Shown: positions 16,606 to 25,815, numbered from the stretch's first letter. The stretch is DNA of 33,898 nt from Pseudomonadota bacterium (GCA_016195095.1 JACQAE010000173.1:1-33898), one strand, 5' to 3'. Made by a program: numbers and translations. Notes: a model not told the origin generated them from the sequence alone.

Positions 16606-18450
16606 CTAGCTGCGAACGCGCACGTAGGAGCCGGGCGCATCCTCGATCGGCCTGAGCACGCCCGCGCCCGGCGTGCGCGCCGCGACCTGGTCGCGGCCGA
16701 GCTTACGCAGCCAGCTCATCCAATCCGGCCACCATGAGCCTTGATGCTCTTTCGCCTTTGCCAGCCAAGCGTCGAGATCGTCGCCCTTGGGCCGCGCGCC
16801 GGTCCAATACTGATATTTCGCCCGGTCGGGCGGATTGATCACGCCGGCGATATGGCCGGAACCGGACAGCACGAAACGCACCGCGCCGCCGAAGAACGAG
16901 CAGCCAAAATGAACCGACCGGGCCGGGGCGATGTGATCCTCCCGCGTCGCCAGGCTATAGATCGGCTGCGTCACCTGCCGCAGATCGAGGCACGTGCCGT
17001 CCATGCACATCTTGCCGCGCGTGAGATTGTTCTCAAGATAGCAGTTGCGCATGTAGAACGAGTGATTGGCGGCGGGCATGCGCGTGGCGTCGGCGTTCCA
17101 GTAGAGCAAGTCGAACGGCAGCGGCGCCTGGCCCTTGAGATAATTGTTGATGATATAGGGCCAGAACAGGTCGTTTGAGCGCAGCATGTTGAACACGTTG
17201 GCCATCTTGGCGCCTTCGAGATAGCCCTGCGGCGCCATCAGCCGCTCCACCGCGCGCACCTGTTCCTCGTCGCCGGCGAAAACCTTCAGGTCCCCGGAAT
17301 GCGTGAAATCGACCTGCGTGGTGAGGAAGGTCGCGGAGGCAACGCGCCGGTCGCCGCGCGCCGCCATCAGCGCCAGCGTCGCCGCCAATAGCGTGCCGCC
17401 GACGCAATAGCCGAGCGCGTGAACTTCCTCTTCGCCGGTCGCGCGCCGGATCGCTTCGAGCGCCGCGAACACGCCCTCGCGCATGTATTCGCCGAAGGAC
17501 TTTGCCGCCAGCCGTTCGTCGGGATTGACCCATGAGATGCAGAAGACGGTGAGCCCCTGCGCGACGCACCACCTGATGAAGGACTTATCCGCCGTCAGGT
17601 CGAGAATATAATATTTGTTGATCCAGGGCGGCACGATGAGCAGCGGACGGCGCAGCACGGCGGGCGTCGTCGGCGCGTATTGGATCAACTGCATGAGGTC
17701 GTTCTGGTAGACGACTTTTCCCGGCGTGAGCGCGAGATTGCCGCCGACGGCGAACTTGCTCGCGTCGGTCTGGCGGATGCGCAATTCGCCACCGCCGGCC
17801 TCGATGTCCTCGGCGAGCATATGCATGCCGCGCACGAGATTTTCCGCGTTCAGGTCGAGCGTCTGACGCACGAGCTCGGGGTTTGTGAGCACGAAATTCG
17901 ACGGCGCGATCGCGTTGGCGATCTGGCGCACGTAGAACTCGGCCTTTTGCCGCGTATGCGCGTCGATGCCCTTGGCGTCGGCGACGAGGTGGTCGGCCCA
18001 ATTCGTGGTCAGGAGATAGGCCTGCTTGAGAAAATCGAAAAACTGGTTCGACGACCATTCCGGATCGCCGAAGCGCTTGTCGCGCGGGTCGGGCTTGACG
18101 ACCGGCTCGGGATTTTCCCCGGCCATGCGGCGCACCGCCGCCGACCACAGGTCGAGATAGGAGCGGCCAAGCGAGGTTTGCAGCTCCAGCGCGCGCTGCG
18201 GGTCGGCGAGCCAGTACTCGAGGACCTGGCCAAGCGTCTTGACCACGTCGGCGATCTCGTCGCTGCGCTGGGCGCGCAGCCTGCCTTCCTCGCGCGGCTT
18301 GATATAGGCGGCGAGCGCCTTGCCGCCCTCCTCGATCAGCCGCGCGACATTGTGCGCCATGGCGTCGACGTCGGGACCGGCGGCTTCGCCGGCCTGCGGC
18401 GGAGCCACGATCGCCTTGCCTTTTCGGCCGCCTTTTTGGCGTGTATCCAT
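16606..18450 (-). CDS. phaC: Class I poly(3-hydroxyalkanoate) synthase
   Basis: This is a 614-residue PHA polymerase that joins (R)-3-hydroxyacyl-CoA into storage polyester at granules. The modified lipase box is GYCVGG with nucleophile Cys349; Asp505 (in TREDHIAP) and His533 (in [10 protein letters not shown]) complete the triad. Other family segments are [33 protein letters not shown], and [11 protein letters not shown]. The length is that of class I enzymes and no PhaE partner is near. The N-terminus is slightly extended and Lys/Arg-rich ([11 protein letters not shown]). Its presence shows carbon storage capacity. phaA/phaB/phaR are not in the window. Confidence 0.96.
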   Translation of the reverse strand: MDTRQKGGRKGKAIVAPPQAGEAAGPDVDAMAHNVARLIEEGGKALAAYIKPREEGRLRAQRSDEIADVVKTLGQVLEYWLADPQRALELQTSLGRSYLDLWSAAVRRMAGENPEPVVKPDPRDKRFGDPEWSSNQFFDFLKQAYLLTTNWADHLVADAKGIDAHTRQKAEFYVRQIANAIAPSNFVLTNPELVRQTLDLNAENLVRGMHMLAEDIEAGGGELRIRQTDASKFAVGGNLALTPGKVVYQNDLMQLIQYAPTTPAVLRRPLLIVPPWINKYYILDLTADKSFIRWCVAQGLTVFCISWVNPDERLAAKSFGEYMREGVFAALEAIRRATGEEEVHALGYCVGGTLLAATLALMAARGDRRVASATFLTTQVDFTHSGDLKVFAGDEEQVRAVERLMAPQGYLEGAKMANVFNMLRSNDLFWPYIINNYLKGQAPLPFDLLYWNADATRMPAANHSFYMRNCYLENNLTRGKMCMDGTCLDLRQVTQPIYSLATREDHIAPARSVHFGCSFFGGAVRFVLSGSGHIAGVINPPDRAKYQYWTGARPKGDDLDAWLAKAKEHQGSWWPDWMSWLRKLGRDQVAARTPGAGVLRPIEDAPGSYVRVRS

Positions 18451-18701
18451 CGCTCCCCGTCGGCACCGCGGCCGCCATCGTCACGCATTGTCAGATCGGC
18501 ACATGGCGCGGCCAAGGCCGGCCTGCAAGGTGGCAATCTTCACGCTCGATAATGCCTCCGCCGCGCCGCATTCCACGGCGATCATCGCGCAAAATCGTCG
18601 CGCTTGATTATCGGATATTAACCGATCCGCCGGCAGGCTGGGCGCACATGCGTCACACCAGCGGACCGACGCCATGGCCGGTGTCGAAATCGTGATGTAA
18701 C

Positions 18702-19070
18702 ATGTTGAATATGATCAAAGAAATTGGACTGCGCGCGACCGCCTTCGTGGCCCCGGGCGGCAAGCATTGGCGGCGTGCGCTGCTTATTCTGCCGGCGCTG
18801 GCGGCGCTTGGCGGCTGCGGCGCCACCATCGGCGAGGCGCTGCCGACGCGCATGGGCGGGCTGAGCGCCGGCGCGCCGGCGCGATCGAGCGCGCCTGAAA
18901 TATTTCCCGCAGTGCATGACATGCCGCCGGAGCGCGAGATTCCGGTTCTGAGCACGGGTGACATCAAGAAGACGACCGCCGAGCTCGCGACCCAGCGCGA
19001 CCAACAGATCAAGGACGCCCAGCGTCCGTCGGCGAAACGGCGCTACGGGCGCCAGCCTGAGCCGCAATAA
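18702..19070 (+). CDS. Small putative lipoprotein, unknown function
   Basis: This is a 122-residue protein with a hydrophobic segment (RALLILPALAALGG) ending in a lipobox-like LGGC, so Cys39 would be the lipidated residue. The lead-in before the basic KHWRR is unusually long for a lipoprotein signal, and a shorter start may be used. The mature part is Pro/Arg-rich with EIFPAVHDMPPEREIPVLS followed by a Lys/Gln-rich helix (DIKKTTAELATQRDQQIKDAQ). Proteins with a PAVHDMPP-type motif recur in rhizobial genomes as hypothetical proteins. It lies between phaC (divergent, 251 bp, no other feature recognised) and the alaC-hom-glpX-recJ group. Function unknown. Confidence 0.7.
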   Translation: MLNMIKEIGLRATAFVAPGGKHWRRALLILPALAALGGCGATIGEALPTRMGGLSAGAPARSSAPEIFPAVHDMPPEREIPVLSTGDIKKTTAELATQRDQQIKDAQRPSAKRRYGRQPEPQ

Positions 19071-19075
19071 AGGCG

Positions 19076-19147
19076 AGTGTCCCGATTGCGAATTTCGCGC
19101 CACGCTGCGGCGCGCTTCGATGCGAACTTCGGAATCGAAGGGACACT
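19076..19147. repeat. 72-bp imperfect palindrome after the lipoprotein gene
   Basis: Perfect 8-bp outer arms AGTGTCCC (19076-19083) and GGGACACT (19140-19147) enclose further pairing (CGATTGCGAA against TTCGGAATCG). It starts 5 bp after the stop codon. It is unlike the other two repeat families here and may be a third mobile palindrome or a terminator without a T-run. Confidence 0.75.
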
Positions 19148-19237
19148 AGCAAACTTATGATTCTAGTGTTGTTTTCGATTTGAAGCTCCTCTACGAATAC
19201 GCGGCAAGGATGGTAGGTATTTCAAATCCGCCACACG

Positions 19238-19341
19238 AGAGCCTTTCCGGCTTTGATGGAATCAAGGCCGGGGCTCTAACTTTTGTTTTGACGCGTTTTC
19301 TTCGCGCAAATCGTTACCCGCTTCGCTCGAAAACGCTCTAG
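19238..19341 (+). repeat. RIME-like composite palindromic repeat (copy 3)
   Basis: Palindrome 1 is AGAGCCTTTCCGGC ... GGCCGGGGCTCT, then the linker AACTTTTGTTTTGACGC, then palindrome 2 GTTTTCTTCGCG ... CGAAAACGCTCTAG. It is nearly identical to the copy at 25711. Together with the 72-bp palindrome it fills most of the 379-bp gap 19071-19449; the rest of that gap shows no gene. Confidence 0.85.
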
Positions 19342-19449
19342 GCGCGCAATCACATGGCGCTGGCCTGGCGCCAATGACATGGTAAAAGTCGTGCAGGTCG
19401 CGCTGGCGTGGCCGCCGGGCATGGTGTCGCATCCGGGAGACGGGCGAGC

Positions 19450-20667
19450 ATGGACGAATTTCATCGCATCAAGCGGCTGCCGCCCTACGTCTTCGAGGAG
19501 GTCAACCGCGCCAAGGCCACGGCGCGCAATTCCGGCGCCGATATCATTGACCTCGGCATGGGCAACCCGGACCTGCCGACGCCGGCACATGTGGTGGAAA
19601 AACTCAAGGACACGATCGGCAAGCCGCGCACCGACCGCTATTCGGCGTCGAAGGGAATAGCCGGATTGCGCAAGGCGCAGGCCGGCTATTACGCGCGCCG
19701 CTTTGGCGTCAAGCTCAATCCCGAAACGCAAATCGTGGCGACGCTGGGGTCGAAGGAGGGTTTTGCCAATGTCGCGCAAGCGATCACGGCGCCGGGCGAC
19801 GTGGTGCTCGTGCCCAATCCGAGCTATCCCATTCACGCGTTCGGCTTTCTCATGGCCGGCGGCGTTATCCGCTCGGTGCCTTCCGAGCCGACGCCACAGT
19901 TTTTCGAGGCGCTTGAGCGGGCGGTGATCCACTCCATTCCGCGCCCGCTTGCGGTCGTCGTGTGCTATCCGGCCAATCCGACCGCCTATGTCGCCGACCT
20001 CGATTTTTACCGCGAACTCGTGCTGTTCGCCAAGAAGCACGGCATTTTCGTGCTTTCCGACCTTGCCTATGCCGAGGTCTATTTCGACGATGTGCCGCCG
20101 CCGTCCATCTTGCAGGCGCCCGGCGCGATGGAGGTTGCCGTCGAGTTCACCTCGATGTCGAAGACCTACTCGATGCCGGGATGGCGCATCGGGTTCGCGG
20201 TCGGCAACGAGCGCATCATCGCGGCGCTGGCGCGGGTGAAATCCTACCTCGATTACGGCGCCTTCACGCCGGTCCAGGTGGCCGCGACCGCGGCGCTCAA
20301 CGGACCCGACGATTGCATTCGCGACATGCGCGAGACCTATAAGCGCCGCCGCGACGTGATGGTGGAGAGCTTCGGGCGTGCCGGCTGGGAGGTGCCGCCG
20401 CCACGCGCCTCGATGTTCGCCTGGGCGCGGCTGCCGCAGCCGTTCGACATGCTCGGCAGCGTCGAATTCGCCAAGCTGCTGGTCGAGGAGGCCGCGGTCG
20501 CCGTGGCGCCGGGCATCGGCTTTGGCGAGCATGGCGACGGATTCGTGCGCATCGCGCTTGTGGAGAACGAGCAGCGCATCCGCCAGGCCGCCCGCAACGT
20601 GCGCCGCTTCCTTGAATCGGGGCCGGAAAAGTTGCACAACGTCGTCCCCTTGGCCAAGCGGCGCTGA
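19450..20667 (+). CDS. alaC: Class I PLP-dependent aminotransferase (AlaC / LL-DAP aminotransferase-like)
   Basis: This is a 405-residue fold-type I aminotransferase. MDEFHRIKRLPPYVFEEVNRAKATARNSGADIIDLGMGNPD is the usual beginning of the group that includes E. coli AlaC and proteins often named LL-diaminopimelate aminotransferase. PLP contacts: VCYPANPTA (Asn176), DLAYAEVYFD (Asp204, Tyr207) and SMSKTYSMPGWRIGF, where Lys238 forms the Schiff base. The C-terminal FVRIALVENEQRIRQA holds the substrate-carboxylate Arg. ATG 19450 begins at the conserved N-terminus. It sits 37 bp ahead of hom; in many alphaproteobacteria these two are adjacent, linking it to alanine/aspartate-family metabolism. 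The precise amino donor cannot be decided. Confidence 0.9.
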   Translation: MDEFHRIKRLPPYVFEEVNRAKATARNSGADIIDLGMGNPDLPTPAHVVEKLKDTIGKPRTDRYSASKGIAGLRKAQAGYYARRFGVKLNPETQIVATLGSKEGFANVAQAITAPGDVVLVPNPSYPIHAFGFLMAGGVIRSVPSEPTPQFFEALERAVIHSIPRPLAVVVCYPANPTAYVADLDFYRELVLFAKKHGIFVLSDLAYAEVYFDDVPPPSILQAPGAMEVAVEFTSMSKTYSMPGWRIGFAVGNERIIAALARVKSYLDYGAFTPVQVAATAALNGPDDCIRDMRETYKRRRDVMVESFGRAGWEVPPPRASMFAWARLPQPFDMLGSVEFAKLLVEEAAVAVAPGIGFGEHGDGFVRIALVENEQRIRQAARNVRRFLESGPEKLHNVVPLAKRR

Positions 20668-20704
20668 GTCTGCGGCGTCGCCCCCGTGCAGGTCGCCGTC
20701 GTTG

Positions 20705-22030
20705 ATGGTTGCCCCCCTGAGAATCGGACTGGCCGGCGTCGGCACCGTCGGCGCGGCGGTCATGCGCCTCATCGAAAGCCAGCGCGCGCTGCTCAAGGCC
20801 CGCACCGGTCGCGGCATCGAGGTCGTGGCCGTGTGCGCGCGCAAGGCGCGCAAGAAGCGTGACGTCGATATTTCGCGCGTGCGCTTCCTCGCCGACCCAC
20901 TGGCGCTCGCCACCGATCGCGGCATCGACGTCTTTGTCGAGCTCATGGGCGGCGAGGGCGACCCGGCCAGGGCCGCCGTCGCGGCGGCGCTGGCGGCCGG
21001 CCGGCCGGTGGTGACCGCCAACAAGGCGCTGATCGCGCGCCATGGAACGGCGCTTGCGGCGACGGCGGAGACGAACGGCGTGGCGCTCAATTTCGAGGCC
21101 GCCGTGGGCGGCGCCATCCCCATCGTCAAGACGCTGCGCGAGGGGATGGCGGGCAGTTCGTATGCGCGCGTCTACGGCATCCTCAACGGCACCTGCAATT
21201 ACATCCTCACCCGCATGCAGGAGGAGGGCCTGTCATTCGCCGACTGCCTCAAGGACGCCCAGCGTCTCGGCTACGCGGAGGCCAATCCCGCCTTCGACGT
21301 TGACGGGCATGACACGGCGCAGAAGCTCGCCATTCTGGCGAGCATCGCATTCGGAACCAGGGTCAATCCCGATGCCGTCTATGTCGAGGGCATCTCCTCG
21401 ATCGCGCCGCAGGATCTCGATGCCGCCGCGCAGCTCGGCTATCGCATCAAGCTGCTTGGCGTCGCCGTGCGCACCGCCAAGGGGATCGAGCAGCGCGTGC
21501 ACCCGACCATGGTGCCGCGCGAGAGCGCGATTGCCCAGGTCATGGGCGTGACCAACGCGGTGACCATCGACGCCGAGGGCATCGAGCGCATCACGTTGGT
21601 CGGCCCCGGCGCCGGCGGGGCCGCGACCGCGGCGGCGGTCGTCGCCGATATTGGCGATATCGCGCGCGGGCTGCGCGTGGCCCCGTTCGGGCGGCCGACG
21701 GCGAAGCTTGCGGCCAGCCGCAAGGCGCCGATGCAGCGGCACGAGGGCGGCTACTATATCCGCCTCGCCGCCGTCGATCGCCCCGGCACGTTCGCCGCGA
21801 TCGCACGCCATCTTGCGGCGCAGGGCATTTCGCTCGAATCCATCGTGCAGCACCGCGCCGGCGAGCGCGCGCATGGTGGCGAGGATCCCAGGAGCCCGGC
21901 CGCCCCCGCGCCGGTCATTCTCATCACCTACGCAACGACCGAGGATGCCGTGCGGCGGGCGCTGCAGGCGATCCAGCGCCAGGGCGTCGTCGCCGGCCGC
22001 CCGCAACTGATCCGTATCGAGAGGGATTAG
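20705..22030 (+). CDS. hom: Homoserine dehydrogenase
   Basis: This is a 441-residue monofunctional homoserine dehydrogenase, reducing aspartate semialdehyde to homoserine for threonine and methionine. The Rossmann loop is GLAGVGTVGAAVMRL; Lys107 is in VTANKALIA; the substrate site has AAVGGAIPIVKTLREG, YGILNGTCNYILT and DVDGHDTAQKLAILA. A C-terminal ACT domain (about 350-430, YYIRLAAVDRPGTFAAIARHLAAQGISLESIVQ) suggests threonine feedback. Insertion of GERAHGGEDPRSPAAPA in the ACT loop is of variable length in the family. It starts at ATG 20705, 37 bp after alaC. Confidence 0.96.
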   Translation: MVAPLRIGLAGVGTVGAAVMRLIESQRALLKARTGRGIEVVAVCARKARKKRDVDISRVRFLADPLALATDRGIDVFVELMGGEGDPARAAVAAALAAGRPVVTANKALIARHGTALAATAETNGVALNFEAAVGGAIPIVKTLREGMAGSSYARVYGILNGTCNYILTRMQEEGLSFADCLKDAQRLGYAEANPAFDVDGHDTAQKLAILASIAFGTRVNPDAVYVEGISSIAPQDLDAAAQLGYRIKLLGVAVRTAKGIEQRVHPTMVPRESAIAQVMGVTNAVTIDAEGIERITLVGPGAGGAATAAAVVADIGDIARGLRVAPFGRPTAKLAASRKAPMQRHEGGYYIRLAAVDRPGTFAAIARHLAAQGISLESIVQHRAGERAHGGEDPRSPAAPAPVILITYATTEDAVRRALQAIQRQGVVAGRPQLIRIERD

Positions 22031-22171
22031 CGCGTGACCGCGACAGGGGCTACCGGATTTCGCTGGAATTCACGCGCATATCGACGGGCCGGCGGCGTAA
22101 TGCCATTCGAATTCAGTTCATCCCGCTTTCGTGACCTTGGGGTTTAACGGGCAAGCACAGGACGGGCCAGC

Positions 22172-23167
22172 ATGTCGTCGCATCACGCGCAAACGCGCCA
22201 CCTGCTCGAGCGCATCCTCTCGATCGAGATCGTGCGCGTGACCGAGCGCGCCGCCGTGGCGGCGGCGCGGCTGCGCGGGCTCGGCAACGAGAAGGACGCC
22301 GACCAGGCCGCCGTCGATGCCATGCGACGAGAACTCAACAAGCTGCCGATCGAGGGCACCGTGGTGATCGGCGAGGGCGAGCGCGACGAGGCGCCGATGC
22401 TGTTCATCGGCGAGGCCGTGGGCGACGGCAAGGGCCGCAAGGTCGATATCGCGGTCGATCCGCTCGAAGGCACGACGCTGTGCGCCAAGGACATGCCAGG
22501 GGCGATCGCCACCATGGCGATGGCGCAGAGCGGAACGTTGCTCAACGCCCCCGACGTCTACATGGACAAGATCGCCATCGGGCCGGGATACGCGCATGGC
22601 GTCGTCGATCTCGACGCGGCGCCGGGCGACAATATCAACGCGCTGGCCAAGGCCAAGGGCGTGCGCCCCGCCGATATCACGGCGCTGGTGCTCGACCGGC
22701 CGCGCCACGCGGACCTGATCGCGGCGGTGCGCAAGGCGGGCGCGTCGGTGCGCTTCATCTCCGACGGCGACATCGCCGGGGTCATCCATACCGCAGAGCC
22801 GGACGTGACCGGCATCGACATTTACCTGGGCATTGGCGGCGCGCCGGAGGGCGTGCTGGCGGCGACCGCGCTCGCCTGCATCGGCGGCCAGTTGCAGGGA
22901 CGCCTCGTCCTCGACAGCGAGGAAAAGCGCGCGCGCGCGCGGCAGATGGGCATCGCCGACCCGCGCAAGAAATACGAGCTCAAGGACATGGTGCGCGGCG
23001 ATAGCGTATTCGCCGCCACCGGCGTCACCGACGGCAGCCTGTTGCGCGGGGTGCGCTTCCGCGACGGGCTGATCGAGACCGAGACCGTGGTAATGCGCTC
23101 GGCGACGGGGACGGTGCGCTGGATCCGCGCCGAGCACCGGCAGGTCGACAAATTCGAGCGCGGCTGA
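22172..23167 (+). CDS. glpX: Fructose-1,6-bisphosphatase class II
   Basis: This is a 331-residue GlpX-type phosphatase acting in gluconeogenesis and, in autotrophs, the Calvin cycle. Metal-binding motifs are visible as VVIGEGERDEAPM and VDPLEGTT (Asp96, Glu99). The later segments ISDGDIAGVI, YLGIGGAPEGVLAATAL and ATGVTDGSLLRGV are diagnostic. The sequence ends normally. The gene order hom, glpX, recJ is common in alphaproteobacteria. The gap of 141 bp before it shows no clear promoter. Confidence 0.96.
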   Translation: MSSHHAQTRHLLERILSIEIVRVTERAAVAAARLRGLGNEKDADQAAVDAMRRELNKLPIEGTVVIGEGERDEAPMLFIGEAVGDGKGRKVDIAVDPLEGTTLCAKDMPGAIATMAMAQSGTLLNAPDVYMDKIAIGPGYAHGVVDLDAAPGDNINALAKAKGVRPADITALVLDRPRHADLIAAVRKAGASVRFISDGDIAGVIHTAEPDVTGIDIYLGIGGAPEGVLAATALACIGGQLQGRLVLDSEEKRARARQMGIADPRKKYELKDMVRGDSVFAATGVTDGSLLRGVRFRDGLIETETVVMRSATGTVRWIRAEHRQVDKFERG

Positions 23168-23213
23168 GTTGACGCGATCGCCGTTTGCCTGTTCGCGAGC
23201 GAAGCGCGTCAAC
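23168..23213. repeat. Inverted repeat / double hairpin after glpX
   Basis: Perfect 9-bp arms GTTGACGCG (23168-23176) and CGCGTCAAC (23205-23213) enclose a second hairpin, TTCGC-GA-GCGAA (23192-23203). It begins one base after the glpX stop. There is no T-run, so an intrinsic terminator is doubtful; it may slow transcription or RNA decay between glpX and the next gene. Confidence 0.6.
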
Positions 23214-23244
23214 GGAATTGCCGGTCGACAGCGCAGAGAACGCC

Positions 23245-23661
23245 ATGTTTACGCACGCGCCGGGTGACCTTTGGGTGCAATTGGCCCAGCTGCCCGGTCA
23301 TTTGCAGCTTTGGCTCGCCTGGCTCGCGATCGTTTCGTTCCTGGGACCGCTCGCGTTGATCCGCCATCGGCTGGCGCGCGTCGTCTTGTTGTTTCAATTG
23401 GCCAACGCCGCTTTGGGCGCCGTGCTCGGGTTGTCGCTTGGACTGGTACGGTTATTGGGCCTTTCGCATGTCATTTTCTGGACGCCGATGCTGATCGTGG
23501 TCGCGCGCGCCATACCCTCGCTCACGCGCAATAGTGCGCTTGGAATATGGGCGCGGGTCTTTGCGCTAACAATTCTGCTTTCGCTGGTTTTGGATTACAT
23601 CGACGTGGCGCGCTACATTCTGGGCGAGCGTGGTCCGCTCGTGCCGCACTCCGGGCGATAG
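23245..23661 (+). CDS. Small integral membrane protein, unknown function
   Basis: This is a 138-residue protein with four hydrophobic segments: LWLAWLAIVSFLGPLALI, VLLFQLANAALGAVLGL, HVIFWTPMLIVVARAIPSL and IWARVFALTILLSLVLDYIDVARYIL. It begins MFTHAPGDLWVQLAQLPGHLQLW. No charged catalytic motif or cysteine is present. Residues such as FWTPML and DYIDVARYILG near the end look conserved in type but no family is recognised with certainty. ATG at 23245 is chosen because it precedes the first amphipathic segment. It lies between glpX and recJ on the same strand, so it may be co-transcribed with recJ. Confidence 0.7.
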   Translation: MFTHAPGDLWVQLAQLPGHLQLWLAWLAIVSFLGPLALIRHRLARVVLLFQLANAALGAVLGLSLGLVRLLGLSHVIFWTPMLIVVARAIPSLTRNSALGIWARVFALTILLSLVLDYIDVARYILGERGPLVPHSGR

Positions 23662-23719
23662 CGGCGTCGGTGGCGCGCAATGGCGCGGCGGCGGCGTGCC
23701 GCGCGGGGACATTGAGGCA

Positions 23720-25528
23720 GTGACGGGCACCTCCCACCACCGCGTCTTTCTTGGCGTCAACCGCTCCGCGCGCGGGCGCACCTGGCGCGAGCGGCTCGAC
23801 GAGCGCAGCGGCGCGCAGGCGCTGATGATGGTGCAGCGGCTTGCGATCCCCGAACTGCTCGCGCGCGTCATGGCCGGGCGCGATGTCGAGATCGACGACG
23901 CCCGTGCATTCCTCGATCCGACGCTGCGCGCGCTGCTGCCCGACCCCAGCGTTTTGCGCGACATGGACGCGGCGGCGGCGAGGCTCGCCGATGCCGTCAT
24001 GCACAACCAGCAGGTGGCGATTTTCGGCGATTACGATGTCGATGGCGCGAGCGCGGCGGCGCTCGTCGCCTCCTTTCTGCGCCACTGCGGGCTTGCGCCA
24101 TTCATCCACATCCCCGACCGCATCTTCGAGGGCTACGGGCCCAATGTCGAAGCCATGCAGTCATTGGCGGCGCGCGGGGCGCGGCTTCTCGTCGCCGTCG
24201 ATTGCGGCAGCACCAGCTTCGAGCCGTTCGCGCGCGCGCAGGCCTTTGGCCTCGACGTCGTGGTCATCGACCACCACCAGGTCGGCGAGGTCATTCCCGC
24301 GGTGACGGCGCTGGTCAATCCCAACCGCATGGACGATCTGTCGGGGCTTGGCCATCTCGCCGCCGTCGGGCTGGCGTTCCTGACGGTGGTTGGCCTTAAT
24401 CGCGAGCTGCGCCATCGCGGGTTCTGGCGCGCGGGACGCGAGGAGCCCGACCTCCTCGATTTCACCGACCTCGTGGCGCTGGGCACGGTGGCCGACGTCG
24501 TGGCGCTGCGCGGTCTCAACCGCGCTTTCGTCGCCAAGGGGCTCGTGGCGATGCGCCGCCGCGAGCGGGTCGGTCTTGCCGCGCTGATGGACAAGGCGCG
24601 GCTCAATGGGCCGCCGCAGCCTTGGCATCTCGGCTTTCTCATCGGGCCGCGCATCAATGCCGGCGGTCGCATCGGCCGCGCCGACCTTGGCGCGCGGCTG
24701 TTGTTGACCGACGATGCGATCGAGGCCGGTGCCATCGCCGACGAACTCGACCGCCTCAACCGCGAACGCCAGGGGATCGAGCTTTCCATGCTGGCGCAAG
24801 CGGAGGCGGAGGCGACCGCCGCGCTCGGCGCCGAGGGCAGGGGATCGGTTGTCGTCACCGCCGCGCAAGGCTGGCATCCGGGCATTGTCGGGCTGGTGGC
24901 GGCACGGCTGAAGGAACGGTTCGGGCGGCCCGCTTTCGCGATCGCGCTCGAGTCTGGCGGTGGCGGCACCGGGTCGGGCCGTTCGCTGTCGGGCGTCGAC
25001 CTTGGCCGCGCCGTGCGCCAGGCGGTGACAAGTGGCATATTGCTCAAGGGCGGCGGGCATGCCATGGCCGCGGGCATCACGCTGCGGCCGGGCGCGCTCG
25101 GCGATTTTCGCGCCTATATGGAGGAGACGCTGGCGCCCGCCGTCGCGGCGGCGCGGCGCGAGGACGCGCTGCTGATCGACGGCGCGGTGACCGCCGCCGG
25201 CGCCAATGCCGCGCTGGTGGCGACGATCGCGCGCGCCGGCCCGTTCGGCTCAGGCAACAGCGAGCCCATCTTCGCGCTGCCGGCGCACACGATCGCCTAT
25301 GCCGAGGAGGTCGCGCAGGCGCATGTGCGGCTGCGGCTGCGCGCGGGCGACGGCGCCACGATCAGCGCCATCGCATTCCGCGCCGCGGGCGAGGTGCTGG
25401 GCCGGGCGCTGCTTGCCGCGCGCGGGCAAAAAGTTCATGTCGCCGGGTCGCTCGCCATCGACCACTGGCAGGGCCAGGAACGCGTCCAGCTGCGCGTGCT
25501 CGATATCGCGACCGAGTGGGAGCGGTGA
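23720..25528 (+). CDS. recJ: Single-stranded-DNA-specific exonuclease RecJ
   Basis: This is a 602-residue 5'-3' ssDNA exonuclease of the DHH superfamily used in recombination and mismatch repair. Motifs: FGDYDVDGASAAAL (Asp104, 106, 108), VAVDCGS, VVIDHHQVGE (Asp184, His185, His186), PNRMDD, LGTVADVVAL, GPRINAGGRIGRA and the DHHA1 motif KGGGHAMAAGITL near residue 445. A GTG at 23720 is chosen because the usual first motif, FLGVNRSARGRTWRERL, starts soon after; GTG at 23696 is an alternative, while the first ATG is too late to keep that motif. The start codon is the only uncertainty. Confidence 0.95.
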   Translation: MTGTSHHRVFLGVNRSARGRTWRERLDERSGAQALMMVQRLAIPELLARVMAGRDVEIDDARAFLDPTLRALLPDPSVLRDMDAAAARLADAVMHNQQVAIFGDYDVDGASAAALVASFLRHCGLAPFIHIPDRIFEGYGPNVEAMQSLAARGARLLVAVDCGSTSFEPFARAQAFGLDVVVIDHHQVGEVIPAVTALVNPNRMDDLSGLGHLAAVGLAFLTVVGLNRELRHRGFWRAGREEPDLLDFTDLVALGTVADVVALRGLNRAFVAKGLVAMRRRERVGLAALMDKARLNGPPQPWHLGFLIGPRINAGGRIGRADLGARLLLTDDAIEAGAIADELDRLNRERQGIELSMLAQAEAEATAALGAEGRGSVVVTAAQGWHPGIVGLVAARLKERFGRPAFAIALESGGGGTGSGRSLSGVDLGRAVRQAVTSGILLKGGGHAMAAGITLRPGALGDFRAYMEETLAPAVAAARREDALLIDGAVTAAGANAALVATIARAGPFGSGNSEPIFALPAHTIAYAEEVAQAHVRLRLRAGDGATISAIAFRAAGEVLGRALLAARGQKVHVAGSLAIDHWQGQERVQLRVLDIATEWER

Positions 25529-25710
25529 TCAGCGCGCGATCGCCAAGCGGAAGCCGGAAGAAGCGGGAAGCGGGTTTGCGAAAAGATAATGCTCGCGCGA
25601 CAAGGTCGGGGAAGGGGCGACGTTCGATTTATCGGAATGCCTCGGGCGCCAGGCGAATGGCAATTGCCGCAGCGCTGATTGCGGCACGTGGCGCGCTTGC
25701 CTCGCGCCCG

Positions 25711-25815
25711 AGAGCCTTTCCGGCTTTGATGGAATTAAATCCCGGGCTCTAACTTTTTGTTTTGACGCGTTTTCTTCACGCGAAACCGGTACCCATTTCG
25801 CTCGAAAACGCTCTA
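25711..25815 (+). repeat. RIME-like composite palindromic repeat (copy 4)
   Basis: This 105-bp two-palindrome element is nearly identical to 19238-19341: AGAGCCTTTCCGGCTTTGAT, then CCCGGGCTCTAAC, TTTTGACGCGTTTTC and CGAAAACGCTCTAA. It supplies the soxR stop codon (25813-25815). A degenerate short-family palindrome is also visible at about 25550-25600. The whole 284-bp gap from recJ to soxR is convergent and holds no gene. Confidence 0.85.
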
